DNA of 64,000 nucleotides, taken from NCBI GenBank assembly GCA_963920635.1, contig OY987300.1:81073899-81137898 (forward strand), in the 5' to 3' direction. Shown here piece after piece: positions 34,000-45,470 of the stretch; positions within the stretch are counted from its first letter, which is position 1, and each line of letters starts with the position of its first letter. The position numbers and the translations under genes were made by a program. The DNA comes from Pseudeuparius sepicola (Eukaryota; Arthropoda; Insecta; Coleoptera; Anthribidae). The notes under the pieces are model-generated. The model made no database searches. It was not told the DNA's origin and was given only the letters and a program-made list of their open reading frames with translations.

Positions 34000-34589
34000 G
34001 ACATAAACCGAAGGAAAAATTTATATTTTTGGTAACGCTTTGAATTTTATTTATCAATATCTTTGCCTATAACAAGTCATCTGTAAAATACTTTTTTTCG
34101 ATGGAGAGTTTGTGTCGATAGAAGCCAAAACTTAGTTCAGGATTACCTTACTTACAGTAAATGTATTATTTAGATACTTATATATTTTTTTTGTCTACCA
34201 ATATACGGTATTTTAAAAGAAAAATCCTGTTAATTTAACAAAATATACATCAATTTTATTTGCATGCATACGATCAGCTAAACCGCAAAGAGAACAAATT
34301 ATTTGTAAAATTTAATTATCAAATTAAATGTGTTTTTTATCAACAGAATATTCATTCATTTATCTAGTAATATAATCTACATATTTTTAACAGCATTTAC
34401 TTAAAAGAAAACGTTTAAAATAAGCAAAAACCCATAAAAAATATCTATTGCTGTGCAAAACATATGGAGCAATTTAAATTCTGATTCGCAACTGACGTCA
34501 CAAGGTGCGACAGAGATAGGCATATGGATGCGCAATGACATACCGTGGGTAAGTGTATCGTGACTAAGTGTATGATGAAAACCGCTTAC

Positions 34590-34797
34590 CGAGCAGATAG
34601 TCCACTTGACTAGGGTCCAGTTTTTCCAATTCGCCTTTGTTCCAAACATATTTAGCTTTAAGCCCTCTCTTCTTCTTATCCCTCATCCAGTCGTCTATCA
34701 GATGTCGCCCGTCTAGTCGTCTACCTTCTTCTTTTGTTTGTTCTGGATCGTGAGCTACTTTCGGCAGCCAGTGTCGTCTACCACCACCAAGCACCAC
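34590..34797 (-). CDS. Alkaline phosphatase, internal exon (upstream of the two seen)
   Basis: Internal exon of an alkaline phosphatase, a metal-dependent phosphomonoesterase that in animals is usually GPI-anchored outside the cell. Read on the minus strand it is open for 69 codons. It starts VVLGGGRR, continues through RRLDGRHLIDDW and KYVWNKGELEKLDP and ends VDYLL plus one base. These follow, in order, the conserved GGGR, LDG-L--W, (Y/F)-WN--EL and VDYLLG blocks of metazoan alkaline phosphatases, the stretch before the Glu/Asp/His metal-ligand cluster. The intron before it ends cgccag (acceptor, complement of 34798-34803); the donor after it is G|GTAAGC. The exon is 208 nt, starting in phase 0 and ending in phase 1. 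The lost phase is restored by the exon at 2223-2363. Family identity is secure; the paralogue is not determinable. Confidence 0.93.
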
Positions 34798-34869
34798 CTG
34801 GCGACAAGAGAAAACAAATTTAATTGTCTTAAAATGTAATAGGTATCATAGAAAATATTATATCCTATT

Positions 34870-36272
34870 CGACGAATAATATGGTAAATTTGGGCAAATA
34901 GAGGGGACTACATTTTGTTGTACTTAAGTCGAATTTTTGTGAGAATTTTCCGCAAAGTGCGCCATCAGGCAAATGATGATTACATATCTTCCCTTATGGT
35001 TAAATTTTCATAAAAATGCAAACAACGAGCGAACAGAGAACAGCATGTTGTGAAGGAGAGTAATCTCTTCTGATTGAAATGGCAGTTTATGGTCAATTTC
35101 ATAATACATTCAACTAAATTATCTTTTGACTTTAACATTAGGTAAAGAAATTTTTACAACAATACTAAACAAAGGTGGAATCGTTATAAAACTCCTTTAA
35201 TTTTAAAAGGTACTTTAGTTTGTCTATGCAATTGGCTCTTAATCATTTTATTCCTAAATTTTCGTCCTTTGAAAAGCCCAAAACGAATACAAGTTGACCG
35301 CTTGCCGTCAAGCAAAGAAAATCTAGCTACTTCAAGTTATTATTACGATTTGACTTACAGCCAGGTATATAACTAAGTTCTAGCTTCCCTCGAAGGTTCT
35401 AAGCATCTTGAGGCTTGAAATTGTAAAGGAACGATTCTTCACTTCGAACTTTTAGATAAATGTTTCAATTTTTCACAAACTAAACAAATTTATAAAAAAG
35501 CTGTCGCCAGAACTTCGGGATGTATGTTTCCACCCAGAGACACACTGCCTCGTCGTAGCAATCTGGCGACGATAGCACTACCCGCACTACACAAATTAAT
35601 TCGGGTAAATTTCTTGTAAAATCGACTGACAGGTAGTGACAGGCCACGCCGCGCAGACCCGCAAGCCATGTTGCCAGCTCTCTCATCTTCAAGGCTTTCC
35701 TAGAGTCGGCTGTGGCTGTACTATAAAAAATATCGCCGTAGAAAACGTCGTAGATAAAGTATAGTGCTCCGATAAAAGGAGTACTGTGGTTTTTGACACA
35801 ACAGGGGTGGCTTAAGTTATATTTTTTTCTTCCATCCTCCATTTTATCAAAATCTTGTTTTGTTACAACGGCCTTAAATTGGAGCCAGTTCGTAATTCAA
35901 TTTCGGTCTGTACTGTGAGGGCTTTGAGCCTTTATTTACTGCCACTAAACATTTATTATATCGCCAGCGCCCTGTCGCTTCCCGCTTCGTTTGTCACAGC
36001 TAACGACTGTTATATTCGGGGCTTGCGTTTTGTATTTAATGAGAATTATTCACGTTTTGATGTGGGCGCTTTCAATAGCGGATTAGTCTCCAAGTTCGGA
36101 CACCCTATAAATGTTTATATAACATATTTGTTATCCTAATTACACCACATAATTATAAACTAATGCTAACGTAAAGTTACCAGTGCCTGACACTTTAAGA
36201 ATTGATTTATCAAATTTTAATAAAAAAAAATCAACGTATTGTTCTTCTCTTCCCGTCCCTCTTTTCTTTTCC
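34870..36272 (+). repeat. Repeat R, most complete copy
   Basis: Uninterrupted from CGACGAATAATATGGTAAAT through CCAGGTATATAACTAAG (35362-35378, the empty insertion site) to the cttcccgtccctc tract. It contains the 94-codon plus frame 35855-36139 and a minus frame 35480-35842. Neither is a recognised protein. Other copies are at 24091, 44229 and 14777. Confidence 0.78.
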
Positions 36273-37074
36273 CTATCTTTCCCCTTTTTTTCCAAAAATA
36301 CTATTTCTTCTCTTCCCCTGAAATGACAGACGTCATAAAGTCTCTATAGAGTCAATTCTTAACTGTACATCTTTGAACTTATTTTGAATACCTAATTGAA
36401 TTTAATTTGACATGGTACATTTTAAAAGATCGTAATAGTAGTTATTGGTCGTGTTCAGCACTTTCGACAAGAAGAAGACATGGCTCAGAATCGTTGACTG
36501 ACAAATCTATACATGTTTCGATGCTCTTGAAGACACTACTCCAATGTCTACCATAGTCAGTGCCAAATGTAACTATAAGCCAATGGCTGTCAATGGTTGA
36601 CATAAGTGTCAGGTATTGGAAATATTTAACCCACTGACGTCGTAACGTTTATTGTTAGAGACTTTAGAGATCGTTTTTGCACATTGAAATGACAAGTAGA
36701 TGGAAGGAGTGTAGAGAGAGAAACTGGCAGCCAAACTTGAGTAAGTGAAATAGAAAATAAATCAGCTGATTCCGGCAAAAACCACATAACACAAAAGAGG
36801 TGTTTGTCCTAACTTTCCATTTTTGTGTCCTGTGCTTCAAACGAGTTCCGTGGTCAAACGTCATTTTAATTTTCCTTCTGGCCCAAGTCCCAATACGAAT
36901 AGGAGTAATTATTGTATTATTTATATTTGATTTGAGTTCGTGTCGTGGTGGCAGTTTCGTATAAAACGGCGTTGAGTTTTCTTAGTTGGTATTTGGTTTA
37001 ATATTATATTTTTAGATCGGAGAGAAAATTTAATTTAGCTATGCGGCTATATTCTTTCTGTTTCAGTTGTAAAT
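36273..37074. repeat. Repeat sequence preceding the THAP relic
   Basis: Contains inverted matches to 12774-13294: atagtcagtgccaaatg, ccaatggctgtca, aagtgtcaggtattgg, aacgtttattgttag. Suggests that this sequence and the THAP relic belong to one dispersed unclassified element. No intact gene. Confidence 0.4.
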
Positions 37075-37420
37075 TACAAAAAAGAGGGTCAACTCCTGTT
37101 GTGTATTTGGATGTACCAAACGGGACGGAAAGAATAAGAATAGTGGGGTTTCTTTCATTCGTAAGTCTTAAAAATCTTTGCTAATAACTTTGCAGTTTTC
37201 CAAGAGATAAGGTGATATTAGAGACAAATGGATTGCAGCAATAAAAAGGAAAAATTTTGTACTGTCTACAAGTATTTACTTGCATTTGTAGTCAACAATT
37301 TATTGAGAGCAATTTCATAGAGAATTTTGGGCAGCGCAAACTTAAAAAGTATGTAATTACTACAGTTTTTTATTTTCCAAGTCATGATAGAAACTATCAA
37401 GGGAAAAACTGGCAAAATAT
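37075..37420 (+). pseudogene. Decayed THAP-domain gene fragment
   Basis: Frames in order give CCVFGCTKRDGKNKNSGVSF (37095 onward), then after a GTAAGT...TTTGCAG intron (37161-37194) SFPRDK, then DKWIAAIKRKNF and CICSQQFIESNFIENFG with RKLKKYVITTVF. This follows the THAP zinc-finger layout C-x4-C ... F--FP ... W---I-R-NF ... C-x2-H-F ... R-LK--AVPT-F. The metal-binding His is replaced by Gln (CSQQF) and at least three frameshifts or stops intervene. THAP domains are DNA-binding modules of P-element-like transposases and of derived host genes. Confidence 0.78.
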
Positions 37421-37460
37421 TGTGCTTATGAACCTAGCTCTTCGTAGTCAAAGATGGAAT

Positions 37461-38136
37461 TAATCTTGAGGTTCTGGTCCCTTTAATAAGGTAATTATTT
37501 GTAATTATTTTTGTTAGATGCCTAAACAATATAAAATATATATAAAAATATGTAAAAGCTACCTGTCTTACATGCTTTTCCTATTAAATTGAATTTAAAA
37601 ATTAATAAATCAAATATTATAAGTAATTAAAGTTGAAAATGTATACCTTATCCTAGATATTTTGTCGTTTTGTTATTTTAAAATAAACTTTTATTTTTTG
37701 ATTTGTATTTTATTTGTCTCAATTTACTTCCAGGTACATAAAATTGCCATGTAGGTAATTTTTTTTAATCAATTCACTACTTTTTTCTGTGCAATATTTA
37801 CATAATTGTGGTTATATAGAAAAATTCTCATTCCTACAAATAAGCCCCGAATTTTGGAATACAGATCATACAATAAAGAGAATTACGGAACATGCCCATT
37901 AAATTCGCTCATTAATATGCAACATCCCTATATACCTCCTTTGCCTGAATCAGCTGACACGTTCATTAGGCGTCCTTGTCTTACTTATTGCCATTTGAAA
38001 CCTATCTCTCTCTAGAGTTGGCTGCCCCAAACAACAATGAAAGTGGTACCTGTGCGACTTCCATTGTACTTATCAATTCTATGTTTTTGCATGACTTGTG
38101 ATTTCCCCATTTTTTCCGATTTTAAAAAAAATATAA
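37461..38136. other. Sequence downstream of the THAP relic
   Basis: AT-rich. An open frame at 37806-38015 is not recognisable. The end (gcatgacttgtgatttcccc) matches 13120-13150 inverted. Confidence 0.35.
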
Positions 38137-38259
38137 TATGTACCTCGGCACTGAAGTTCTTTTTATGACTCATGTGGTTTATTTGCCTCGGTCAGAGGCC
38201 TCGTCAACTAAATTCCACACGATTCATAAAAAGTTGAACTTCAGTGCCTTGGTACATAA
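38137..38259. mobile_element. Short palindromic MITE, copy 2
   Basis: ATATGTACCTCGGCACTGAA at the left and the inverse ending GGTACATAA at the right, with gactcatgtgg / ccacacgattcat inside. Inverted and longer relative to 27186-27266. Confidence 0.6.
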
Positions 38260-39884
38260 ATCACTATTTAGCCGCATTTCTACTGATTTTTATTTCGGGT
38301 TATCTTTCGATTTTTCATTGGAACTGGGACAAAAGAACTCAATCTAAAGATCGATTAATACGTTTCATTTCCCGCGCTGTTTGTTCTCCCCGAAACTAAT
38401 TTCGGAGTTCTTAATATTCGCTCACTTTTTTAAAACTTCCGCAGAAGCTGACTAATTAAAACTTTCGTCGCTAATTAGTGGATTAAATGGAGTGTTTTTA
38501 ACGAAACATGAAAACTCCTTGATATAATTTACCTTGGCTTCATAAAGATTGACGGTATGCGGATACCACGGAAAGTTATCTTAACAGTAACAAAATAAAA
38601 TCTTACTGAAGACCCCCCTGTTGTCATAATTTCATTCATTTGTATAGTCCTCCTTACGGCAGAATGCGTGCGACGTAAGGGGGAAGAACTCGCAAATATT
38701 ATAGAATTAGTCACAGTTCAGGGGCGTAGCTCAATTTTGTGTAACTCACTGACTTAATTTTCATATAATTGTTATTTAATTTATTGTTAATATTATTCTT
38801 AACGGTGATGCCTTAGACTATGGAGGAAGGCAAACCCTTATGACATTGGCAATTATTTCTTGTGCTTGAGAATGCAACGTTCTTCCCTGTTTATTCATTT
38901 TGCACACGTTAACTCCCGAACATGTGAAACGCCACTGAGCTCTCTGAGCCGGCGGAAAAAACTTGCCAACGGCCTAAAAATGAGGTCTGTGTGGTAGCCC
39001 AATGCGCAGTTAATTTTACGTACTATAGAAACAGGCACAAAACGCGTTGGCTAACTGATTTTGTCAGCCGACTCCTTGGCAGAAATGCTGTGTTGCCGTA
39101 TTTCAAAGGCGCTGGTAGACGCGACGATGTTGAAAAAAATATAATAGGTGTTTTATCACATCGCATTAAAAATAAATGATAAACAAAAATGGGTGCGAGC
39201 TTTATTTTTTCGGTATAACAGAGTTCAGAAATTCGGCTTCAATATGATAAAACTTGTATTCGCCAGTAAATAACGACCACTCGTATAGGAAATCTCGCAA
39301 CGCTGCCCGCATTCTTCAGAAACGGTTTCTTTCGTGCTTTGGACTATAACAGATAGCGAATCAAGGTTAAGGCAGGCCCGTCTTCAAATTTTTGAGGAAA
39401 AATTGAAACCAACCATATCATCTGATTTTTTTGTTTATACAACCACCTCACACTATCTACTATTTGTACTGATATACCACTACGTCCGCACAAAAAAAAC
39501 GCCACGAAAAACGCTCCGCTTTAGAAATTACCTCAGTATATCTCCGACCAGTGACAAGCTAAACTCTCCTTGATTTCTAGCCCTTTCAGGACAATTATAT
39601 ACGTCGTTTTTGCTGTGAAGGATCGCCCTATTAATGGGTAAGTCGGCAAACTGAAAGTACGTGCCTAATTGTACGATACCCCGGTAATGGGTAATCTATA
39701 TTCGGGGGATCCCATTGTCGTTCACGTCGCGAGGTGATGTATAGGTTGAGGAAATTGATACGTTCGGCCTTTCAGTCAAGTTTGAAGAGGTGGATGTATA
39801 GGTAGGTAGCTCCAGAAAATATAAACATAGGATAAACAAAGATAGGGTTATTATTACAAAAGCATATTGTAGATAAATACTTTT
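38260..39884. other. Unassigned intronic sequence
   Basis: No recognised gene. On minus, 38541-38590 reads open in two frames up to a GTAAAT donor-like site (about 38533), but no family match or acceptor decides it. An open plus frame 38991-39179 is also unassigned. Confidence 0.35.
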
Positions 39885-41580
39885 GTAAAAGTATAACATA
39901 GGTAAGCAATAGAAAACATGTATGTAAAATACCTAATAATTTATAATTTTTCTCCAATTAAGCTTCACTTAAATGACAATTATTAGCAATTAATTTTTTT
40001 TATTTCCAATAATGTGGATGATCCCACAGACCATCTCGTTTTGGATAAAATCCAAATGATTAACGGCCTATAGGCGAAATACGACGTGTATTAATACAAC
40101 AATGATATAAAACTGCTCAGTAGCGGGTAGTTATCGTTGAAAAAATGTCCACTAATATTTTCATACAAGTGAGAGAAAATTTTAAGTTATATCGTTATAA
40201 TATAGTAACGTAGTTTACCTATATTTTGAAAATATTTTTTTATTATACTTCTTTGAAAACACCTTATTTTCATCTGTTTTAGCAATAATGAAAGATGGGG
40301 TTTTTCGGGCTAGCGCACGGAAACAGCGCATGGAAAAACTTTCCGTGCGCTAAATAAAAATACCGAATATATGGCTTTAAAATAGAAATATACAGCAAAG
40401 TAAACTAAATTCAAGAAACTCTATATGCTCTCTGATATTTAACACGTACTTATTTTGTATTTTAATTCGTAAGTGTTTCAATATTTAGATACATTTCTGT
40501 AATATTTTTGACGTTTTATTCACCTTATCTGACAACAACAATTTACAACAAAGCACCTTTGAAATAATTTGAGAGTAACCATGGAAACGCATCATACACA
40601 CCAAACACTATATTGTCTGCATTGTTTATTTTTTGTCAATTAAATTTGTTATAATATGCCGATAAAATATTTTAAGTTTCCGTTTTCAAAGAAGTATAAT
40701 AAAAAATATCGTTCATTACACGTCCAGAAATAGATTTTTCCGTGGTTGCATGACTTCCCGTGTTCGGCTGCTCCTCACACGGGAATTTGTCACGCGCGCA
40801 CGGAAAAATCATTATTCCCAGACTCGTAATGAAATATACTATTATACTTTATGCTCTGCTTATTCTACCTAACATTATTTTCTTTATTGGTTTTTTCTAT
40901 TCACAAAGAAATATCTTGCATTTTAAGCTCACTTTTGATGACACTTTCTTACCGCCACTTTTTGATTTTCATCTCCTTGTCACAAATTCAAAAGAAACTA
41001 TTATACTAAAAGTATAATAACATAGGTAAGCAATACAAAAAATATATGTAAAATACCTAATAATTTATCATTTCTCTCCAATTAAGCTTCAATTAAATGA
41101 CAATTATTAGCAATTAATTTTTTTATTTCCAAAAATGTGGATTATCCCACAGACCGCATCTCGTTTTGGACATAATCCAAATGATTAAAGGCCTATATGC
41201 GAAATTCGCCGTGTAAAACGATGATATAAACCTGTTCAGTAGCGGGTAGTTATCGTTGAAAAAATTCCACTAATATTTCATACAATTGAGACAAAATTTT
41301 CAAAGTTATATCGTTATAATATAGTAACGTAGTTTACCTAATATTTTTGTATAAAGCAACAAATTCAAAATGTAATAGTATTAGAATAACACGCTACGCA
41401 ATGGATGTACCCTTTATTATTTACACTGATTATGAAAAGATTTTTACACTTTATGCTCTGCTTATTCCACCTAACATTAAATATTATTCTCTTTATTGGT
41501 TTTTTCTATTCGCAAAGAAATATCTTGCATTTTAAGCTCATTTTGACGACAGTTTCTTACCGACACTTTGGGATTTTCAT
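39885..41580 (+). repeat. Local tandem duplication, about 340 bp plus 120 bp blocks
   Basis: 39885-40235 (gtataacataggtaagcaat ... tagtaacgtagtttacct) recurs at about 41008-41345, and 40846-40965 (tttatgctctgcttatt ... cttgcattttaagctca) recurs at about 41440-41570. The first unit carries an extra inverted-repeat insertion (40238-40706). Weaker copies of the tail lie near 42740 and 43680. Confidence 0.7.
40238..40706. mobile_element. Inverted-repeat element inside the first duplication unit
   Basis: TTTTTTATTATACTTCTTTG at the left and its complement ending TATAATAAAAAA at the right. The second unit of the duplication lacks it. An inner hairpin tagcgcacggaaa...tttccgtgcgcta is present (about 40311-40352). 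Non-coding. Confidence 0.6.
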
Positions 41581-41710
41581 CCCCTCACCTACTATCAAAA
41601 TGATAGTAGGTAAGGCGTCGGTTGAGGCACCCCTCCCCACTTTTAGACTACGCCCACTTTCTCACGTCACGCGTCATGGAATGCCATGGAATACCATGGA
41701 ATAACGCTAT

Positions 41711-42730
41711 CAGGGATTCTTTAAAATAAGGGGACCCAGCCTTTCACAGTCTATAACATAGAAAAAGTTGAGGAGAAGTTTGTTTTCTGTCGACTCCAAG
41801 GACGCTGGTATAAGGTTATTTTATATGTCAGTATCCAACTGCCATCCGGTTTTATGTGACATGCCAGTGCCATAGATTCTAAAGGACGCAAAAAATTTCC
41901 CATCATAATCCACAATTTTTAAGTTTTCTAACTTCCAAATACTCAGATGTGACAATTAAAGGTAATGCGGCCGCCTGTAGTAGTCTCAATAATTGCAACC
42001 AGATTTTTCCTGCATCACCTTTAGTAATCCTACAATTCCCATTACGTGGGCATTACGTATAAGTAAGTAGTTCAAATCAAAAATCGTATTTCGTAAATTT
42101 TAAATTATTAAAGCAGGTAGCTTCAGTCAGGTCATTTTTAAAGAGTTTTTATCTACGACTACAAGTTTATTTTAAGTTTGTGAGGTACCTTGGGAGAGAA
42201 ATAAAATTACAAAAATTTTATAATGAACACCGAGAAAAACTACATGATTAGAACTACTAGACCAAATCTTATTAGTCCATTCCGAAATCTGTGAAAGTTC
42301 TTTGGGTAGATACATTCAACAAGGGAAGAAAGTTCAAGTATACATATATTACAAATGGATTCAGGAACTTGGTAGCAAGGTGCAATAGCTACAAAATCTT
42401 AAATAAGAAAAATCGGCACTGACTTACCATACTTACTACTTAAATTCGTGGAAATAATTGCTGTAAATCAATTTCAACTATAAAATAAATTTCTTTCATT
42501 TGACAGTTGCCATATTCTGCACTTGTAGACACAAAATTGTCAAGTCTAATTTTTAGAAATCATGGAAACCATTATTAATTATTTTTACTAGCAATCAAAG
42601 TACCTGTTATATTTATAGATTCTCCAATAAAATGACATACTTGGCATCACTGATACCATTAGATTGAGGAAAGAGTAGGCCTCACTTTGGAAAGTATAAT
42701 GCCGGGTCCCCTTACTTTTAAGAGTCTCTG
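41711..42730. mobile_element. 1-kb hAT-like element, copy 3
   Basis: CAGGGATTCTTTAAAATAAG (41711) and complement ending GAGTCTCTG (42730). Flanking octamers AACGCTAT and AAGGCCAT agree at 6 of 8 positions, a decayed target duplication. Same interior as copies 1 and 2. Confidence 0.82.
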
Positions 42731-42738
42731 AAGGCCAT

Positions 42739-44227
42739 AGTTATACCCTTTGTTATTTACGCTGATTTTGAATAGTTTTTTTTACACTTATGCTTGAAAA
42801 AAAGTCTGACGTGTCGCCACTGGTTACACCATCATAATCGACAGTTGGAGGCGCGTGGCATAGCACTGTTTTTTAAATTTTCCGCATCGAAAAATCGGTT
42901 ATTAATCAAGTAGTAATGGAAATCGACCGGAGCCGCCAATTTATGTTGGCGTGGCATTTTTCAATTCATCACGGCTGCAACCGAGCAAAGCAGCAGCGAG
43001 TTATATTTCCCTGTGGGGCACTGTTTCGAACAGACCTTAATGAACGATTTATTTTCGTCAAAATTTTACAGACGGTTCGTTTAAAATTAGGTTTTTTAAT
43101 GACTTGGCAAAATATACATTATTCTTGACAAACAAGATCTCCTCTCCATTAAAGTCCAGTTACATTATATATACGAGTAGACCTTGCTCGGTAGAAGCCA
43201 CGAGAGCGTACGTAAACTTGTAAATAGATTTTGGCTTCCACCGTTTTAAAAATTGGAAGAAATAGTTTTCTTAGGAAAGCAGTTAACCCCCGCCTTAAGG
43301 ATTTACCATGAATAGATTCCATTCGAAATTGGATTTTCCCAAAAGTGCAATGAAAAGTAAATTGGCGAGAGCTAGCAAGGAAAAATAGCCATTTGCTTAA
43401 AAGCCATATTACGTTTAATAATTATTTCAGAAGCGTTTGGCTCGAAAGAGGGAAATTGGAGACTGCGACGGGAAAATTTGAATTGACTGAATGCTCGGAT
43501 CGCTAGGAAAATTGAGCGGGTAGGTAGATGCATATCAATTTAGTGGATATCATTTGAAAATAACGAGTTGTAAATATGTATTTATTGAGTCAATTAGATG
43601 ATTAAAATGTTTCTCTATAAAAATATACCTACTACCTAAAATTTAATTGAAAGTATTATGATAATATCTTGGGTAATTATTGTACCCTTCTTTATTTACG
43701 CCGATTTTGAATAGCTTTTTACACGTATGCTCCGCATTGATTTTAATTATCCGTGTGGCTGATGGTCGAAAAACAAAAGTGCCAGTAACGAAATAACCGA
43801 CGCGGAACAATCGCTGATTCCCCTTCTCCCTGCCCGTTTTTTGGGAGAAAGCGTATGATTAAAACCGATCGAACAACCACCCGCTTTGCGGGAGGTCACC
43901 TATGTTTCGCCGGCAATTCCATTTGGCAGTGAATAATTGCCGATTACCGGAATCGGTCGCTCGTTTGTGACCTGCTTTCGCCATGTTTTACACCGGGATA
44001 TCGGTCGCATTAAACGGAAAAGTAGGTTACAGCCGCAACAAAAGGTTATCGATTATTGATGTGTTTTGTGTTTTGTTTGTTAGTGAAATACTAGCGGATA
44101 ACAACTATCGAAACTGTTTTCCACTTTGATATGGCAACGTCGCTTTCTGGCGCATGTCACCACTCAAAACAACCTCGTAATCACCTGGGCCGCCATTTTC
44201 TATGTTAAGCTTACAGGAGATAGTTAA
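42739..44227. other. Unassigned intronic sequence with a GC-richer block
   Basis: No gene recognised. 43800-44060 is GC-richer and single-copy in the window and includes CCGCTTTGCGGG. It may be a conserved non-coding segment; no evidence beyond composition. Confidence 0.35.
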
Positions 44228-44228
44228 T

Positions 44229-45470
44229 AAGGAGAGTAGTCTTTTCTGATTGAACTGGCAGTTAGGGTCAATTCCATAATACATTCAAATAAATTATCTT
44301 TTAACTTTAACATTAGGTGAAGAAACTTTTGCAACAATACTAAACAAAGGTTGGATTGTTAGAATGCTTCTTTAATTTTAAAGGGTACTTTAGTTTGTCT
44401 ATGCAATTGGCCCTTAATCGTTTTATTCTTAAATTTTCGTCCTTTGGAAAGCCCAAAACGAATACAAGTTGACCGCTTGCCGTCAAGCAAAGAAAACCTA
44501 GCTACTTCAAGTTATTATTACGATTTGGCTTACAGCCAGGTATACAGGATGAACAAAAATGTTGCAATTTTGGACAGCTAAGTGGTGCTGCAAAAGAAAT
44601 CGGCATCCATGGCCAACTTGTGCAATATTAAAAAAACCTCAAATTGAGCAAAACTATTAATAGCCGTGGAATGTTTATTTTAAGAGACAGAGGAAAACTT
44701 TTATATTGAAAATTGATGGCACTGAGAAGCTTTATCCATCCACGTAGTCAGATAGTTTCAGCAAATTACACAGGGTCTTCGGCTCTCTTGAGGCTATGAA
44801 AATTTTTTGTTTATTTCTTATTAAGCGATTTTCTCGCTTATTTTAGGCCGCACAGAAAATACGTAGGAAAGCAAAATATGGCAATTTTGGTCAGCGAGGC
44901 GACTTTAAAAAAGGAATGGGCCTCCATGCCCAACTTTTCGCACTGTACTAAGAAAACTTAGAATCGACTAAAATTTTCATGGTCTCAAGAGAGCTGAAGA
45001 GCTGAAACTATCTGACTACGTGGATGGATAAAGCTTCTCAGTGCCATCAATTTTCAATATAAAAGTTTTCCTCTGTCTCTTAAAATAAACATTCCACGGC
45101 TATTAATAGTTTTGCTCAATTTGAGGTTTTTTTAATATTGCGCTACAAGTTGGCCATTCTTACGCTTTTTTTGTCGGGCGCAAAATAAGCGAGGAAATCG
45201 CGGTGGTATACCTAAAAAATCATCCTGTATAACTAAGTTCTAGCTTAACTTGAGGGTTCTAGACATCTTTAGGCTTGAAATTAGAAAGGAACGATTCTTC
45301 ACTCCGAACTTTTAGAGAAATGTTTCACTTTCTCACAAACAAAACAAATTTATAAAAAAACTGTTGCCAGCACTTCGGGCTGTCTGTTTCCACCCAGAGA
45401 CACACTGCCTCGTCGTAGCAATCTGGCTACGATACCACTACCCGCACTACACAAATGAATTCGGAAAATA
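44229..45470 (+). repeat. Repeat R, copy 3, split by FB12
   Basis: Left part 44229-44544 and right part 45228-45470 are R sequence. Removing 44545-45227 and one TA reproduces the CCAGGTATATAACTAAG of the copy at 35362. Confidence 0.78.
44545..45227. mobile_element. Foldback element FB12 (TA target site)
   Basis: Ends CAGGATGAACAAAAATG (44545) and CATCCTG (45227), TA both sides. Long arms (ccgtggaatgtttattttaa, ctgactacgtggatgg) mirror each other. A third degenerate copy of the terminal block (gcaattttggtcagcgag) lies in the loop near 44880. Non-coding. Confidence 0.82.

Larger units (their letters stand above)
2364..34589 (-). other. 32.2-kb intron of the alkaline phosphatase gene
   Basis: The interval between the two exons is bounded by a GTAAGC donor (34589 downward) and a cag acceptor (ending 2364) on the minus strand. 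No coding block expected between VDYLLG and LFAYSHM is missing, so this is one intron and not lost exons. Its contents are almost entirely transposable elements in both orientations plus AT-rich sequence. Very long TE-filled introns are known in large insect genomes; that this one is spliced in vivo is inferred from phase and motif continuity. Confidence 0.85.

Noticed and set aside
38533..38600. Possible host exon on minus ending at a GTAAAT donor
   Set aside because: Two frames are equally open, no acceptor or protein family decides, and it does not match the alkaline phosphatase segment expected upstream of VVLGGGR.
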